Positions 10,485 to 19,229 of a DNA stretch of 64,000 nucleotides are shown piece by piece (the stretch's first letter is position 1; the number at the start of each line of letters is the position of its first letter). The notes under the pieces are model-generated. The model saw nothing but the letters and a program-made list of their open reading frames with translations. It had not been told where the DNA came from and searched no databases. This DNA comes from Propionibacteriaceae bacterium (lineage in GTDB: Bacteria; Actinomycetota; Actinomycetes; Propionibacteriales; Propionibacteriaceae). The position numbers were made by a program, and so were the translations under genes. The stretch spans positions 62,001-126,000 of the forward strand of contig JAUNKV010000001.1 in NCBI GenBank assembly GCA_030532575.1. The letters run 5' to 3'.

Positions 10485-11165
10485 TCAGTGCTCCAGGAAA
10501 TCGGCTTGCAGGTAGGGGTTGTGGTTCCGCTCGGCGGTCATTGTGGTTGCGGCCCCGTGACCGGGCAGCAGGACGGCGTCATCGGGCAGGGTCCCGAGAA
10601 GACGACGCAGCGTCGTCCGCATCGCCTCGTGGTCCCCACCGGGAAGGTCGGTTCGACCGATGGTTCCCTGGAAGAGCACGTCCCCGGTGAGGAAGACCGT
10701 CTCGGTGCCGTCGCTGACCTCCAGCACGGTGGAGCCAGGGGTGTGCCCGGGCGCAGGGTGTGGGGTCACGGTGAGCCCCGCGGCCTCGAAGGTCTCGTGG
10801 TCGCGCAGGTCATCGGGTCGCGGCAGTGCATCTTCCCCCAGCACCTGTTCGATCAGCGGCACCGCGCCAAGGCCGAGGCCGAGCGACGGGGTGAGCAGCA
10901 TCGGGTGATCCGCGGCAGCGCAGTGGACCGGCACCTGCCACACCTCGGCCAGGGTGGCTGCCGCCCCCACGTGGTCGAGATGACCGTGGGTGGCGAGGAT
11001 CGCGGCCGGGGTCCAGCCCAGCCGGTCCAGGGCCGCCACGATCAGTTCGGAACCCATCACGCCGGGATCGACCACCAGGCATCGGGAGCCCTCGGGGGCA
11101 TCAGCTGCGGAGAGGAGATGGCAGTTCGCCTGCCAGGGGGACACCGGGACCGTGTGAATACGCAC
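10485..11165 (-). CDS. MBL-fold metallo-hydrolase (glyoxalase II-like)
   Basis: A 226-residue metallo-beta-lactamase-fold protein. The metal-binding motif HxHxDH is HGHLDH at 60-65, with later conserved pieces APGHTPGS and LTGDVLF as in glyoxalase II-like hydrolases. The substrate is unknown. A gene of this family lies between rel and hisS in many actinobacteria, and the same linkage is seen here. The start is a GTG at 11165 with only a weak ribosome-binding site (GTAGGCGG). It diverges from the DUF349 gene by 47 bases. Confidence 0.85.
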   Translation of the reverse strand: MRIHTVPVSPWQANCHLLSAADAPEGSRCLVVDPGVMGSELIVAALDRLGWTPAAILATHGHLDHVGAAATLAEVWQVPVHCAAADHPMLLTPSLGLGLGAVPLIEQVLGEDALPRPDDLRDHETFEAAGLTVTPHPAPGHTPGSTVLEVSDGTETVFLTGDVLFQGTIGRTDLPGGDHEAMRTTLRRLLGTLPDDAVLLPGHGAATTMTAERNHNPYLQADFLEH

Positions 11166-11212
11166 CCGCCTACTCTATGGCAGTTGGCTCAGTGGGCCGC
11201 TAGATTGTTCCC

Positions 11213-12460
11213 ATGAGCGAACAGCAAGCACCGGTCGAGTTCGGACGTGTCGATCCCGACGGCACCGTCTACGTCCGCGTCGGTGACACCGAGAGAAGTG
11301 TCGGACAGATCCCCGACTCCACCCCCGAGGAGGCCCTCGCGTTCTACACGCGGCGCTATGAGAACCTGGCCGCGGAGGTGGGTTTGCTCGCTTCTCGGGT
11401 GGAGGCGCAGGCCATGTCACCCGAGGAGGCACGCAAGGCCATCGCCACCGCCAAGGGCAACGTGGCTGAGGCCAATGCCGTCGGTGATCTGGCGGCGCTC
11501 ACTGCTCGGCTCGAGGCCTTGGAGGAGCTGCTTCCCGCTCAGATCGAGGCACGCAAGGCGGCCAAGGCCGAACAGAATGCGGCCACCATCGAGGCCAAGC
11601 AGGCAATGGTCGCCGAGGCCGAGTCGCTCGCCGCAGGCAATGACTGGCGGCGCGGCGTCGACCGGTTCCGCGAGCTGCTGGAGGAGTGGAAGGTGCTTCC
11701 CCGCGTGGACCGCACCACGGACAACGAGCTGTGGCACCGGTTCAGTTCCGCACGCACCCAGTACACCCGCCGCCGCAAGGCCCACTTCTCGGAGCTCAAC
11801 TCGAAACGCGACGAGGCCAAGCGGCTCAAGGAGCAGATCATCGCCGAGGCCATTCCCCTGGCAGAGTCCACCGACTGGGGGGCCACCTCGGGTGCCTTCC
11901 GTGAGTTGATGGCCCGCTGGAAGGCGGCAGGGAGCGCCAGACGCAGCGAGGACGACGCCCTGTGGGCCCGGTTCCGTGCGCTCCAGGACCAGTTCTTCAA
12001 CGCCCGTACCGCCGCCCAGAACGCCCTCGACGGTGAACAGGCGGCGAACCTGGCCGCGAAGGAGGAGCTGTTGGGCAAGGCGGAGCAGGACCTGGCGAAG
12101 GCCACCGATGTTGATCAGGCCAAGGCGCTGCACCGTGAGTTCCTGGCCCGGTTCAACGACCTCGGCCACGTGCCACGCGGGGCGATGCGGGAGGTGGAGG
12201 CCCGGGTCCGCAAGCTGGGTGACCACGTCGCCGAGCTGGAAGCCGAACAGTGGCGCCGCACCGACCCCGAGGCTCGCAAACGCGCTGAGGACACCGTCGC
12301 ACTGTTCCAGGCCCAGGTGGACAAACTCACCCGCGACCTCGAAGAGGCGCAGGCCAAGGGCGATGCCCGCCGGGCCAAGGACGCCGCGAAGTCGTTGGAG
12401 ACCTACACCTCGTGGCTGGACCAGGCCAAGGTGACCCTCAAGGAGTTCTCCGAGGGCTGA
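11213..12460 (+). CDS. DUF349 repeat protein
   Basis: A 415-residue, highly charged, Ala/Glu/Arg-rich protein predicted to be almost all helix and coiled coil. It contains about three DUF349-type repeats, recognisable by a W-R-x-x-x-x-x-F-R-E-L/W pattern: DWRRGVDRFRELLEEWK near 142-158, DWGATSGAFRELMARWK near 222-238, and a weaker copy around 295-345. There is no signal peptide, so it is cytoplasmic. Function is not established; DUF349 proteins sit near rel/hisS in actinobacteria. A strong hairpin terminator follows 26 bases after its stop. Confidence 0.85.
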   Translation: MSEQQAPVEFGRVDPDGTVYVRVGDTERSVGQIPDSTPEEALAFYTRRYENLAAEVGLLASRVEAQAMSPEEARKAIATAKGNVAEANAVGDLAALTARLEALEELLPAQIEARKAAKAEQNAATIEAKQAMVAEAESLAAGNDWRRGVDRFRELLEEWKVLPRVDRTTDNELWHRFSSARTQYTRRRKAHFSELNSKRDEAKRLKEQIIAEAIPLAESTDWGATSGAFRELMARWKAAGSARRSEDDALWARFRALQDQFFNARTAAQNALDGEQAANLAAKEELLGKAEQDLAKATDVDQAKALHREFLARFNDLGHVPRGAMREVEARVRKLGDHVAELEAEQWRRTDPEARKRAEDTVALFQAQVDKLTRDLEEAQAKGDARRAKDAAKSLETYTSWLDQAKVTLKEFSEG

Positions 12461-12486
12461 ACCAACCTGGACACGACCAAAACATG

Positions 12487-12523
12487 GTAGGTGGGGCCGA
12501 TTCGACGGATCGGCCCCACCTAC
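12487..12523. terminator. Bidirectional hairpin terminator
   Basis: A perfect 15-base-pair inverted repeat (arms 12487-12501 and 12509-12523, arm sequence GTAGGTGGGGCCGAT) with a 7-base loop lies between the convergent DUF349 gene and the CU044_5270-like gene. It lacks a long T tract, as is common in high-GC actinobacteria. Position and symmetry suggest it ends transcription from both sides. Confidence 0.8.
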
Positions 12524-12538
12524 TGTCTCAGCAGCGGA

Positions 12539-13618
12539 TCAGCCCTCGTCCACCACGATCTGGTCGAAGGGAACCTGGTCTGCTCCCAGCCGCCTGGCGA
12601 AGTCATCCGGCAGGACCGGGGTGGTCTCCTGAAGGATCACCTCGGTGGCCCAGCCCCCATCCTCGTGGGTGTCATGCTCACCGCCGACGATGATGCCATC
12701 GGCGTTGATGAAGATGCTGTGTCCGTCACCGGGGCGCGACGTCGGGTCCTCGAAGTGGGCGCGATACCCGGTGGTGCCATCGGAGAAGGTGATCTCGGTG
12801 AGGGTCACCCTGGGGTTGGTCGGGGTGCCCTCCTTGTCCTGACCGGGCTCCTGCGGGTTCTCCGCCAGCATCGCCAGCACCCGCAGCGCCGCCGCCCGCA
12901 GCTCAGGGGAGGTATGCGGGGTCAACAGCTCGGAGACTGACTTGAACACTCGCTCATCGGCTGAGTTGGTCCCGCTCTGGGCCCGGAAGTGAGCATCCAG
13001 GGCGGCTGGGTCGGTGGGCACCTGGGTGTGGTCGGGGTTGGGCCTGTGCTTGTACCACTCCACCTGTCCCGAGATCCCTTCGGCGTAGCTGCGGCGCTCC
13101 CAGATCCAGCCGTCTGAATCGATGTAACTCTCATTGGTGGTCTGGGGGACGACCTCGTTGTTCGGGCCGGGCTGACCGATCACCTCGATGATGTGAACGT
13201 AGCTTCCCGGGGTGCGCTGTCCCACCCCGGCCGAGACGACCGCGACCTCCTCCAGCGCGTTCGGGTCAGCTGGCCCGCCGAGCTGCCAGGTGAGGGTTCC
13301 CGGCTCCCGGGAGTGCCCGTTGGACGGCGTCGTGGAGTCCACGTCCTCGGCGGTCGCACCAGAATCCGGGGTGGGTGAGGTCTCGGGCACCACTGCTGAC
13401 TGGGCGGCGGGGCCGGGGACGCGGGCCTGGATGATGGCCGGGACGACGAGGGCCAGCGCTGTGACGACAGCTGCTGCCACGGCCAACCCGACCAGGAGTC
13501 GAGGACGTCTGGCGGGCGCGGCCCTGCGGTTCGCCATGATTTCCTGGTACAGGGCAGCCCGGCGCTCAGGGGTGAACTCCGCCTCGAAGTCGGGGCGATG
13601 GTTGGACAGATCGGTCAT
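12539..13618 (-). CDS. CU044_5270-like membrane protein, probable partner of the ECF sigma factor
   Basis: A 359-residue protein with a 39-residue basic cytoplasmic N-terminus, one transmembrane segment at about 40-63 and a large extracytoplasmic domain. The arrangement resembles the actinobacterial CU044_5270 family, which is typically encoded right after an ECF sigma factor. Its ATG overlaps the sigma stop (ATGA), so the pair is coupled. An anti-sigma role is inferred from context; I see no HxxxCxxC zinc anti-sigma motif. The external domain starts with a Ser/Thr/Pro-rich linker. Confidence 0.7.
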   Translation of the reverse strand: MTDLSNHRPDFEAEFTPERRAALYQEIMANRRAAPARRPRLLVGLAVAAAVVTALALVVPAIIQARVPGPAAQSAVVPETSPTPDSGATAEDVDSTTPSNGHSREPGTLTWQLGGPADPNALEEVAVVSAGVGQRTPGSYVHIIEVIGQPGPNNEVVPQTTNESYIDSDGWIWERRSYAEGISGQVEWYKHRPNPDHTQVPTDPAALDAHFRAQSGTNSADERVFKSVSELLTPHTSPELRAAALRVLAMLAENPQEPGQDKEGTPTNPRVTLTEITFSDGTTGYRAHFEDPTSRPGDGHSIFINADGIIVGGEHDTHEDGGWATEVILQETTPVLPDDFARRLGADQVPFDQIVVDEG

Positions 13619-14178
13619 GAGATCCTCCTCAGGGGGATGGGACGGGCAGGTGCGGTGGGATCGAGCAGTTCCTCGAGGCGTTGACGCGCTCGTCCCAGTC
13701 GTTTCGTGAAAGAGGGTCGGGACACACCAAGCACCTCGGCGGCCATCTCGTGGGTCAGGCCGTCCCAGCCGATGAGCAGGAGGGCCTCCCGGTCGGTCTC
13801 GGACAGCTGTTCCAAGGCCTCCAGCACGGCTCGCCGCTCGGTCACCGTGGTTTCCGGGGATGGTTCGCTGGCCGAGCGTTCCATGACGTAGACCTGCTCG
13901 GTGAGACGTGCGCGTCGGCCCCGGGAGCGTTGATGATCGATGAGGGTGCGCCGCGCGGTGGTGATGAGCCAGCCGAGCGGTTCCGGCCCCATCGTCTCGA
14001 AGTTTCGCCAGGCCTTGACGAAGACCTCAGCGGTCACCGTCTCCGCCAGATCAGGGTCACTGTGCCTTCTGAGAAAGGCGTACACCCGCCCTGAGGTCGC
14101 CTCGTAGAGCTCCCGGAAACGGGTTTCGATGTCTTCGTTCACACCCAGTACACGTTTGGCACCCGGTGAAGGTGACAC
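13615..14178 (-). CDS. ECF-family RNA polymerase sigma factor
   Basis: A sigma-70 family protein of up to 187 residues with region 2 (FRELYEATSGRVYAFLRRHS ... AEVFVKAWRNF) and region 4 (LSETDREALLLIGWDGLTHEMAAEVLGVS ... RLGRARQRL). No region 3 or 1.1 is present, as in ECF factors. The start is uncertain: the GTG at 14178 lies 5 bases after the rel stop, but an internal GTG at 14142 (then NEDIETRF) gives the usual short ECF N-terminus; neither has a clear ribosome-binding site. It appears to be transcribed with or just after rel and is coupled to the membrane protein downstream. Confidence 0.88.
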   Translation of the reverse strand: MSPSPGAKRVLGVNEDIETRFRELYEATSGRVYAFLRRHSDPDLAETVTAEVFVKAWRNFETMGPEPLGWLITTARRTLIDHQRSRGRRARLTEQVYVMERSASEPSPETTVTERRAVLEALEQLSETDREALLLIGWDGLTHEMAAEVLGVSRPSFTKRLGRARQRLEELLDPTAPARPIPLRRIS

Positions 14179-14183
14179 CCCGT

Positions 14184-16463
14184 TCAGGAATTCACCCGGA
14201 AGGCGTCATAGACCCCCGGCACCTTGCGCACCTGGGTCAGCACGTGCTGCAGATGGGTCGAGTCCGGGGACTCGAAGGTGAGACGGCCGACGAACTTGCG
14301 GTTGCGTCCCGAGGACATCGAGGCCTCCAGGAGGTCCACGTGGGCCTCGGAGATCACAGTTGAGATGTCAGCCAACAGCCGGGCCCGGTCGATACCCTCC
14401 ACCTGGATGGTGACCTCGAAATGGCCCCCGGTGCTGTCCTCCCACTCCACAGGGACCATCCGCTCCGGGCTCTCCTGCAGGGCAGGCATGTTCGTGCAGT
14501 CGTCACGATGCACCGAGACCCCGTCGCCCCGAGTGATGAATCCGCTGATCCCATCCCCTGGGATCGGGTGGCAACACCTGGCCAGCTTGACCGTGATGGT
14601 CGGCTCCCCCGCCACCAGCACCCGCGCCTCACCACCCGGCTTGGCACGTCGTCGGGGCCGCACCACCTCGTCCTCGGTGATGGTGTCAACGGCCTCGTCC
14701 TCACCGCCGTGCAGCTGGATCAGCTGGGTCACGACAGCCTGCGCGGAGACCTGCCCCTCCCCGATCGCCATGTACAGCGAGGGCACGTCGTGATGCCGCA
14801 GCTCGTTGGCCACGGCCGTGAGATTCTCCAGGGTGAGGAGCCGCTGCATCGGCAACCCGGTGCGCCGCAGCTGCTTGGCCAGGGATTCCTTGCCGTTCTC
14901 GATGGCCTCGTCCCGGCGCTCTCGGGAAAAGTACTGCTTGATCTTCTGCTTGGCCCGGCTGGAGGCGACGAAACTCAACCAGTCACGGCTGGGACCGGCA
15001 TTGGGGGACTTCGAGGTGAGGATCTCCACCTTGTCGCCCTGGACCAGCTTGGTGGACAGTGCCACGAGGCGACCGTTGACCCTGGCCCCGATGCAGCGGA
15101 AACCCACCTCGGTGTGGACCGAGAAGGCGAAGTCGACCGGGGTCGCCCCCACCGGCAGCGCCACCACCTCACCCTTCGGGGTGAAGACGTAGACCTCGTC
15201 GGAGTTGATCTCGAACAGCACCGAGTCCAGGAACTCCGTCGGGTCCTCGGTCTCCTTGCTCATCACCCCGAGCTGGTGCATGGCACGCAGCCCGGCCTGC
15301 TCCGGGGTGACACCGTTGCGGAGGTTCTCCTTGTACTTCCAGTGGGCGGCCACACCGTACTCGGCGCGACGGTGCATCTCGTGGGTGCGGATCTGGAACT
15401 CGACGGGTTCCCCACGGATCCCGAGCACCGTGGTGTGCAGGGACTGGTACATGTTGAACTTCGGGTTGGCGATGTAGTCCTTGAACCTGCCCGGGATGGG
15501 TTTCCACTTGGAATGGGCCACCCCGAGCACCGCGTAGCAGTCGCGCAGATCATCGACCAGCACCCGAAGGCCGATCAGGTCGTAGATGTCGGCGAAGTCG
15601 CGCCCGCGAACCATCATCTTCTGGTAGATCGAGTAGAGATGCTTGGGCCTGCCGTAGACGGTGGCCTTGATCCGGTTCTCCGCCAACAGTTGTTGGAAAT
15701 CACTGATGAGTTCCCTGAGGTAACGCTCCCGGCCCGGGGCCTGCTCGGTCACCAGCTCCGAGATCTCCTGGAACACCTTGGGCTCGATGGCCTGGAAACT
15801 CAGATCCTCGAGCTCCCACTTGATGGTGTTCATGCCGAGCCGGTGCGCCAGGGGGGCGAAGATGTTGAGGGTCTCGGTGGCGATCCTCACCTGTTTGTCC
15901 GGACGCAGGAAGGAGATGGTACGCATGTTGTGGAGCCGGTCGGCGAGCTTGATGACCAGCACCCGCACCTCCTCGGAGGTGGCCATGATCATCTTGCGGA
16001 TGGTCTCGGCCTTTGCCGTCTCGCCGTAGGTGACCTTGTCCAGCTTCGTCACCCCGTCAACCATCCGGGCCACCTCGTCGGAGAAGTCGGCGCGCAGCTG
16101 GTCCAGGGTGTAGTCGGTGTCCTCGACGGTGTCGTGCAACAACGCGGCGGCCAGCACCGGCTCGGTCATGCCGAGCTCCGCCAGGATCGTCGCCACCGCC
16201 AACGGATGGGTGATGTAGGGATCGCCGGACTTGCGTTTCTGCCCTCGGTGGTGCAGCTCAGCGATGTGGTAGGCCCGCTCGATGACCTCGAGATCAGCCT
16301 TGGGGTGGGTGGCACGGATGATCTTGAACAGCGGGTCGAGCACGGCGGAGCGGGGCCGCACCGCCCCCAGCCGGGCGAGCCGCTGCCGCATCCGCAGGCG
16401 CGGTTGTTCAGGCCCGCCCGTGAAACGCCTCAGCGCTCCCACTCCTCTTGCCTGCTCAGCCAT
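14184..16463 (-). CDS. rel: Bifunctional (p)ppGpp synthetase/hydrolase Rel
   Basis: A 759-residue long RSH protein. It has an N-terminal HD hydrolase domain with an intact HD at 110-111 (LLHDTVEDTDYT), a synthetase domain (YGRPKHLYSIYQKMMVRGRDF and the following DLIGLRVLV), a TGS domain (VYVFTPKGEVVALP) and a C-terminal ACT domain. The intact HD motif indicates both synthesis and hydrolysis, as expected for the single Rel of actinobacteria. It makes and removes the stringent-response alarmone in the cytoplasm on ribosome-sensed starvation. The K+-channel gene lies between it and apt, which are usually adjacent. Confidence 0.96.
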   Translation of the reverse strand: MAEQARGVGALRRFTGGPEQPRLRMRQRLARLGAVRPRSAVLDPLFKIIRATHPKADLEVIERAYHIAELHHRGQKRKSGDPYITHPLAVATILAELGMTEPVLAAALLHDTVEDTDYTLDQLRADFSDEVARMVDGVTKLDKVTYGETAKAETIRKMIMATSEEVRVLVIKLADRLHNMRTISFLRPDKQVRIATETLNIFAPLAHRLGMNTIKWELEDLSFQAIEPKVFQEISELVTEQAPGRERYLRELISDFQQLLAENRIKATVYGRPKHLYSIYQKMMVRGRDFADIYDLIGLRVLVDDLRDCYAVLGVAHSKWKPIPGRFKDYIANPKFNMYQSLHTTVLGIRGEPVEFQIRTHEMHRRAEYGVAAHWKYKENLRNGVTPEQAGLRAMHQLGVMSKETEDPTEFLDSVLFEINSDEVYVFTPKGEVVALPVGATPVDFAFSVHTEVGFRCIGARVNGRLVALSTKLVQGDKVEILTSKSPNAGPSRDWLSFVASSRAKQKIKQYFSRERRDEAIENGKESLAKQLRRTGLPMQRLLTLENLTAVANELRHHDVPSLYMAIGEGQVSAQAVVTQLIQLHGGEDEAVDTITEDEVVRPRRRAKPGGEARVLVAGEPTITVKLARCCHPIPGDGISGFITRGDGVSVHRDDCTNMPALQESPERMVPVEWEDSTGGHFEVTIQVEGIDRARLLADISTVISEAHVDLLEASMSSGRNRKFVGRLTFESPDSTHLQHVLTQVRKVPGVYDAFRVNS

Positions 16464-16518
16464 GTCAGGAGTCTAGACCCTGTTGTGCTGAAGACGCCCG
16501 GAGCACACAGCCGGAACG

Positions 16519-17586
16519 TCACTCCTCGCGGCCACGACCGGAATCCGTGTGCTGGGCCCTGCGGACCACGATGAGCTGATCCCCGGTCTCGATGCGTGCC
16601 GCCGTCGAGTCGTAGAATCGCCGCAGCGTGCCACCTCGGATGATTCCGATCACCCGGTCGTGCAACAACGCCGTCGGAGCTTGACCCACCTCGTGCGGCG
16701 CTGCCTGGCGCTGGCTCACCTCGAGTCCGGTCCCTGCTGTCAGCAGGTCCTGGATGATCGATCCCAACTCCGGCCCCACCGCGGACAACCCCATGAGCCG
16801 GCCGACGGTGTCCGAGGAGGTGACCACCGAGGTGGCTCCTGACTGACGCACCAGGGGTACGTTCTCCTGCTCCCGTACCGAGACCACGATGTCGGCCCCC
16901 GGGTTGAGCTGACGCACCGTCAAGGTGGCCAGGATCGCCGAGTCGTCCCGGGACAGACAGATGATGACCTTGCGGGCCTTGCTGATCTCTGCGCGTCGCA
17001 GCAGATCCCGTCTGGTGGCGTCCCCCAGGAAGGCGGCCAACCCGTCCAGGTTGGCCTCGTTGACCGCGACATCGCTGTTGTCGATCACCACGATGCGAGC
17101 ATCCTTCTCCCCGTGCCGCCTGAGGGTGTTGATCGCACTGCGTCCCTTCGTGCCGTAGCCGATGACGACGACGTGGTTCCTCATGGCGCTCCTCCACTGC
17201 AGGTCACGGATGATGCGGTTGCCCTGGTTCGCCAGAACGGCGATGGTGGTACCGACGAGCACCACCAGGAAGCCGATGCGCATCGGGGTGATGAAGATGG
17301 CGTTCAGCAGGCGGGCGTGCGGGGCCAGCGGGGTGATGTCCCCGTAGCCGGTGGTGGTCATCGTGACCGTTGAGTAGTACAGGGCGTCGATGAAGCCGAC
17401 CCCGTCGTCACGGACGTTGTCGACATAGGCGTCCCGGTCCAGCCACACCAGCAAGGTGCTGCCCGCGAGCATGATGAACGCGAGGCAGAAGCGTTTCGCC
17501 AGCTCCCGCAGCGGGTGGACGTCCTTGCGCGGCATGGACACCATCGAGGTGGCATAGCCGCGCTGGACCGCTCGCCGTCCCGCCAT
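16519..17586 (-). CDS. Potassium channel with RCK/TrkA-N domain
   Basis: A 355-residue two-helix K+ channel. Membrane helix 1 spans about 33-50, the selectivity filter is TTTGYGD near 77-83 and helix 2 spans about 100-120. A cytoplasmic RCK (TrkA-N) Rossmann domain follows from about 138 (VVVIGYGTKGRSA), and a TrkA-C-like segment ends the protein. This is the MthK/Kch-like layout for ligand-gated K+ flux. The ATG directly abuts the apt stop and has GGTGAGG upstream; internal Mets at 15 or 18 are alternatives. It is an accessory insertion in the apt-rel backbone. Confidence 0.9.
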   Translation of the reverse strand: MAGRRAVQRGYATSMVSMPRKDVHPLRELAKRFCLAFIMLAGSTLLVWLDRDAYVDNVRDDGVGFIDALYYSTVTMTTTGYGDITPLAPHARLLNAIFITPMRIGFLVVLVGTTIAVLANQGNRIIRDLQWRSAMRNHVVVIGYGTKGRSAINTLRRHGEKDARIVVIDNSDVAVNEANLDGLAAFLGDATRRDLLRRAEISKARKVIICLSRDDSAILATLTVRQLNPGADIVVSVREQENVPLVRQSGATSVVTSSDTVGRLMGLSAVGPELGSIIQDLLTAGTGLEVSQRQAAPHEVGQAPTALLHDRVIGIIRGGTLRRFYDSTAARIETGDQLIVVRRAQHTDSGRGREE

Positions 17587-18108
17587 CTACTGCCTCACCA
17601 CCGCCGAGCAGCTCTCGATACCCACGGCCTCCAGTTTCTCACGTCCGCCGAGCGCCGTGAGTTCCAGCAGGACACTGACGTGCACCAGTTGTGCGCCGAG
17701 ACGCTGCAGCAGAGAGGCCGTCGCGGCGATGGTGCCCCCGGTGGCCAGGACGTCGTCCACGACGAGCACCCTGGCTCCCCGGAACATCGCATCGACGTGC
17801 ATCGACAGGGTTGCGGTGCCGTACTCGAGGGCGAAGCTCTCGCTGACCACCTCACGCGGCAGCTTCCCGGGCTTGCGCACAGGGACGAAACCCGCTCCCA
17901 GCCGCAGCGCGACGGGGGCGGCGAAGATGAATCCCCGTGCCTCCATGCCCACCACGAAGTCAACGTGCTCAGGGGCCGAGGCCGCAATCTCCTCGATGGC
18001 CTGGGCGAACCCCTGAGGGGAGGCCAGCAGCGGGGTGATGTCCTTGAAGGTCACCCCCGGCTTCGGCCAGTCGGGGACGTCCACGATGAGGGAGGAGACC
18101 AGGCTCAT
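17587..18108 (-). CDS. apt: Adenine phosphoribosyltransferase
   Basis: A 173-residue type I phosphoribosyltransferase that converts adenine and PRPP to AMP for purine salvage. The PRPP-binding motif VLVVDDVLATGGT is at 114-126, and the N-terminal region (DWPKPGVTFKDITPLL) is characteristic of Apt. Length is normal. Its ATG overlaps the secF stop by four bases. The secD-secF-apt-rel order is a widespread actinobacterial arrangement, interrupted here only by the channel gene. Confidence 0.96.
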   Translation of the reverse strand: MSLVSSLIVDVPDWPKPGVTFKDITPLLASPQGFAQAIEEIAASAPEHVDFVVGMEARGFIFAAPVALRLGAGFVPVRKPGKLPREVVSESFALEYGTATLSMHVDAMFRGARVLVVDDVLATGGTIAATASLLQRLGAQLVHVSVLLELTALGGREKLEAVGIESCSAVVRQ

Positions 18109-19229
18109 CGCTTCTGCTTCCGGCGCTGTTCCCGGCTGAGGTTGCTGCGTCGCTGCCTCACCCCGGCAGCGACCTTGGCCGGTTCGGCCTCGCGGGCATC
18201 CTCGTCCTGGTCGCTCTGCCCGGCCTCAGCGGCCTTGCGCTGTGCACGGGCGAGATCGCGTTCCTGCTTGCGCTCCAACGCCTTGCGGTGCGCCACCTGC
18301 TCCGGCTCACGCTCCTTCATCTGCACCAGCAGCGGGGTGGCGATGAAGATCGAGGAGTAGGCACCGGCGATCATGCCGATGAACAGGGCCATGCCGAGAT
18401 CCGTGAGCGGACCGCTGTGCAGCATGGCGCCACCGATCAGCATCGCCGTGACCGGCAGGATGCCGATGACGGTGGTGTTGAGGGAACGGATCAGTACCTG
18501 GTTGATGGCGAGGTTCGCGGCCTCGGCGTAGGTGTGGCGGCTGTCCTTGATCCCCTTGGTGTTCTCCGCCACCCGGTCGAAGACCACCACCGTGTCGTAG
18601 AGGGAGTAGCCGAGGATGGTCAGCACACCGATGATCGTGGCCGGTGTGACGGTGAGCCCGACCAGGGCGTAGACCCCCACCGTGACCAACAGGTCATGGG
18701 CCAGGGCGATCACTGCGGCCAGGGACATCTTCCAGTTCCTGAACCACACCCCGATCAACACCATCACCAACAGGATGAACACCAGCAGCGCGACCAGGGC
18801 CTGCTGGGAGACCTGCTTGCCCCAGGAGGCGCCGATGGCGGTGTATGTGACGTCCTTCGACTCCACCCCAGCCATCTCCGCGATGTCGGTGCGGACCGAG
18901 GTGGTCTCCTCCGGGCTCAGGGCACGGGTCTGGATCCGAACCTTCGCCTCACCGAGGGAGAACACCTGGGCCTCGAGATCGGAGACCTTGAAGCTCGCGG
19001 TCTCGGTGCGGACCTCGTCGACGGTGGTGGCGGTGACCTTCATCGGCACCTGGAAGTCGGTGCCGCCCCGGAACTCGATACCGAGTGTGAGCCCCCGCAC
19101 CGCCAGACCGATGATGCACACGGTGAGCAGGACGGCGGAGAAGATGTACCAGATGCGGCGGTTGCGGACGAAGTCGTAGGAGACCTGCCCGGTGTAGAAA
19201 CGATGTGCCAGGCCGTGCTTGGTGCTCAT
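18105..19229 (-). CDS. secF: Protein translocase subunit SecF
   Basis: A 374-residue SecF with six predicted membrane segments and the large extracytoplasmic P1 loop after helix 1. It shows the SecF signature near the first helix (GIEFRGGTDFQV) and the conserved VFDRVAEN motif in the C-terminal membrane part. A highly basic, charged C-terminal tail of about 60 residues is typical of actinobacterial SecF. With SecD it forms the proton-driven accessory complex that pulls exported proteins across the membrane. Its ATG shares one base with the secD stop. Confidence 0.95.
   Translation of the reverse strand: MSTKHGLAHRFYTGQVSYDFVRNRRIWYIFSAVLLTVCIIGLAVRGLTLGIEFRGGTDFQVPMKVTATTVDEVRTETASFKVSDLEAQVFSLGEAKVRIQTRALSPEETTSVRTDIAEMAGVESKDVTYTAIGASWGKQVSQQALVALLVFILLVMVLIGVWFRNWKMSLAAVIALAHDLLVTVGVYALVGLTVTPATIIGVLTILGYSLYDTVVVFDRVAENTKGIKDSRHTYAEAANLAINQVLIRSLNTTVIGILPVTAMLIGGAMLHSGPLTDLGMALFIGMIAGAYSSIFIATPLLVQMKEREPEQVAHRKALERKQERDLARAQRKAAEAGQSDQDEDAREAEPAKVAAGVRQRRSNLSREQRRKQKR

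Noticed and set aside
14421..16574. A plus-strand open frame of about 717 codons
   Set aside because: It is antisense to rel and shows no recognisable domain.
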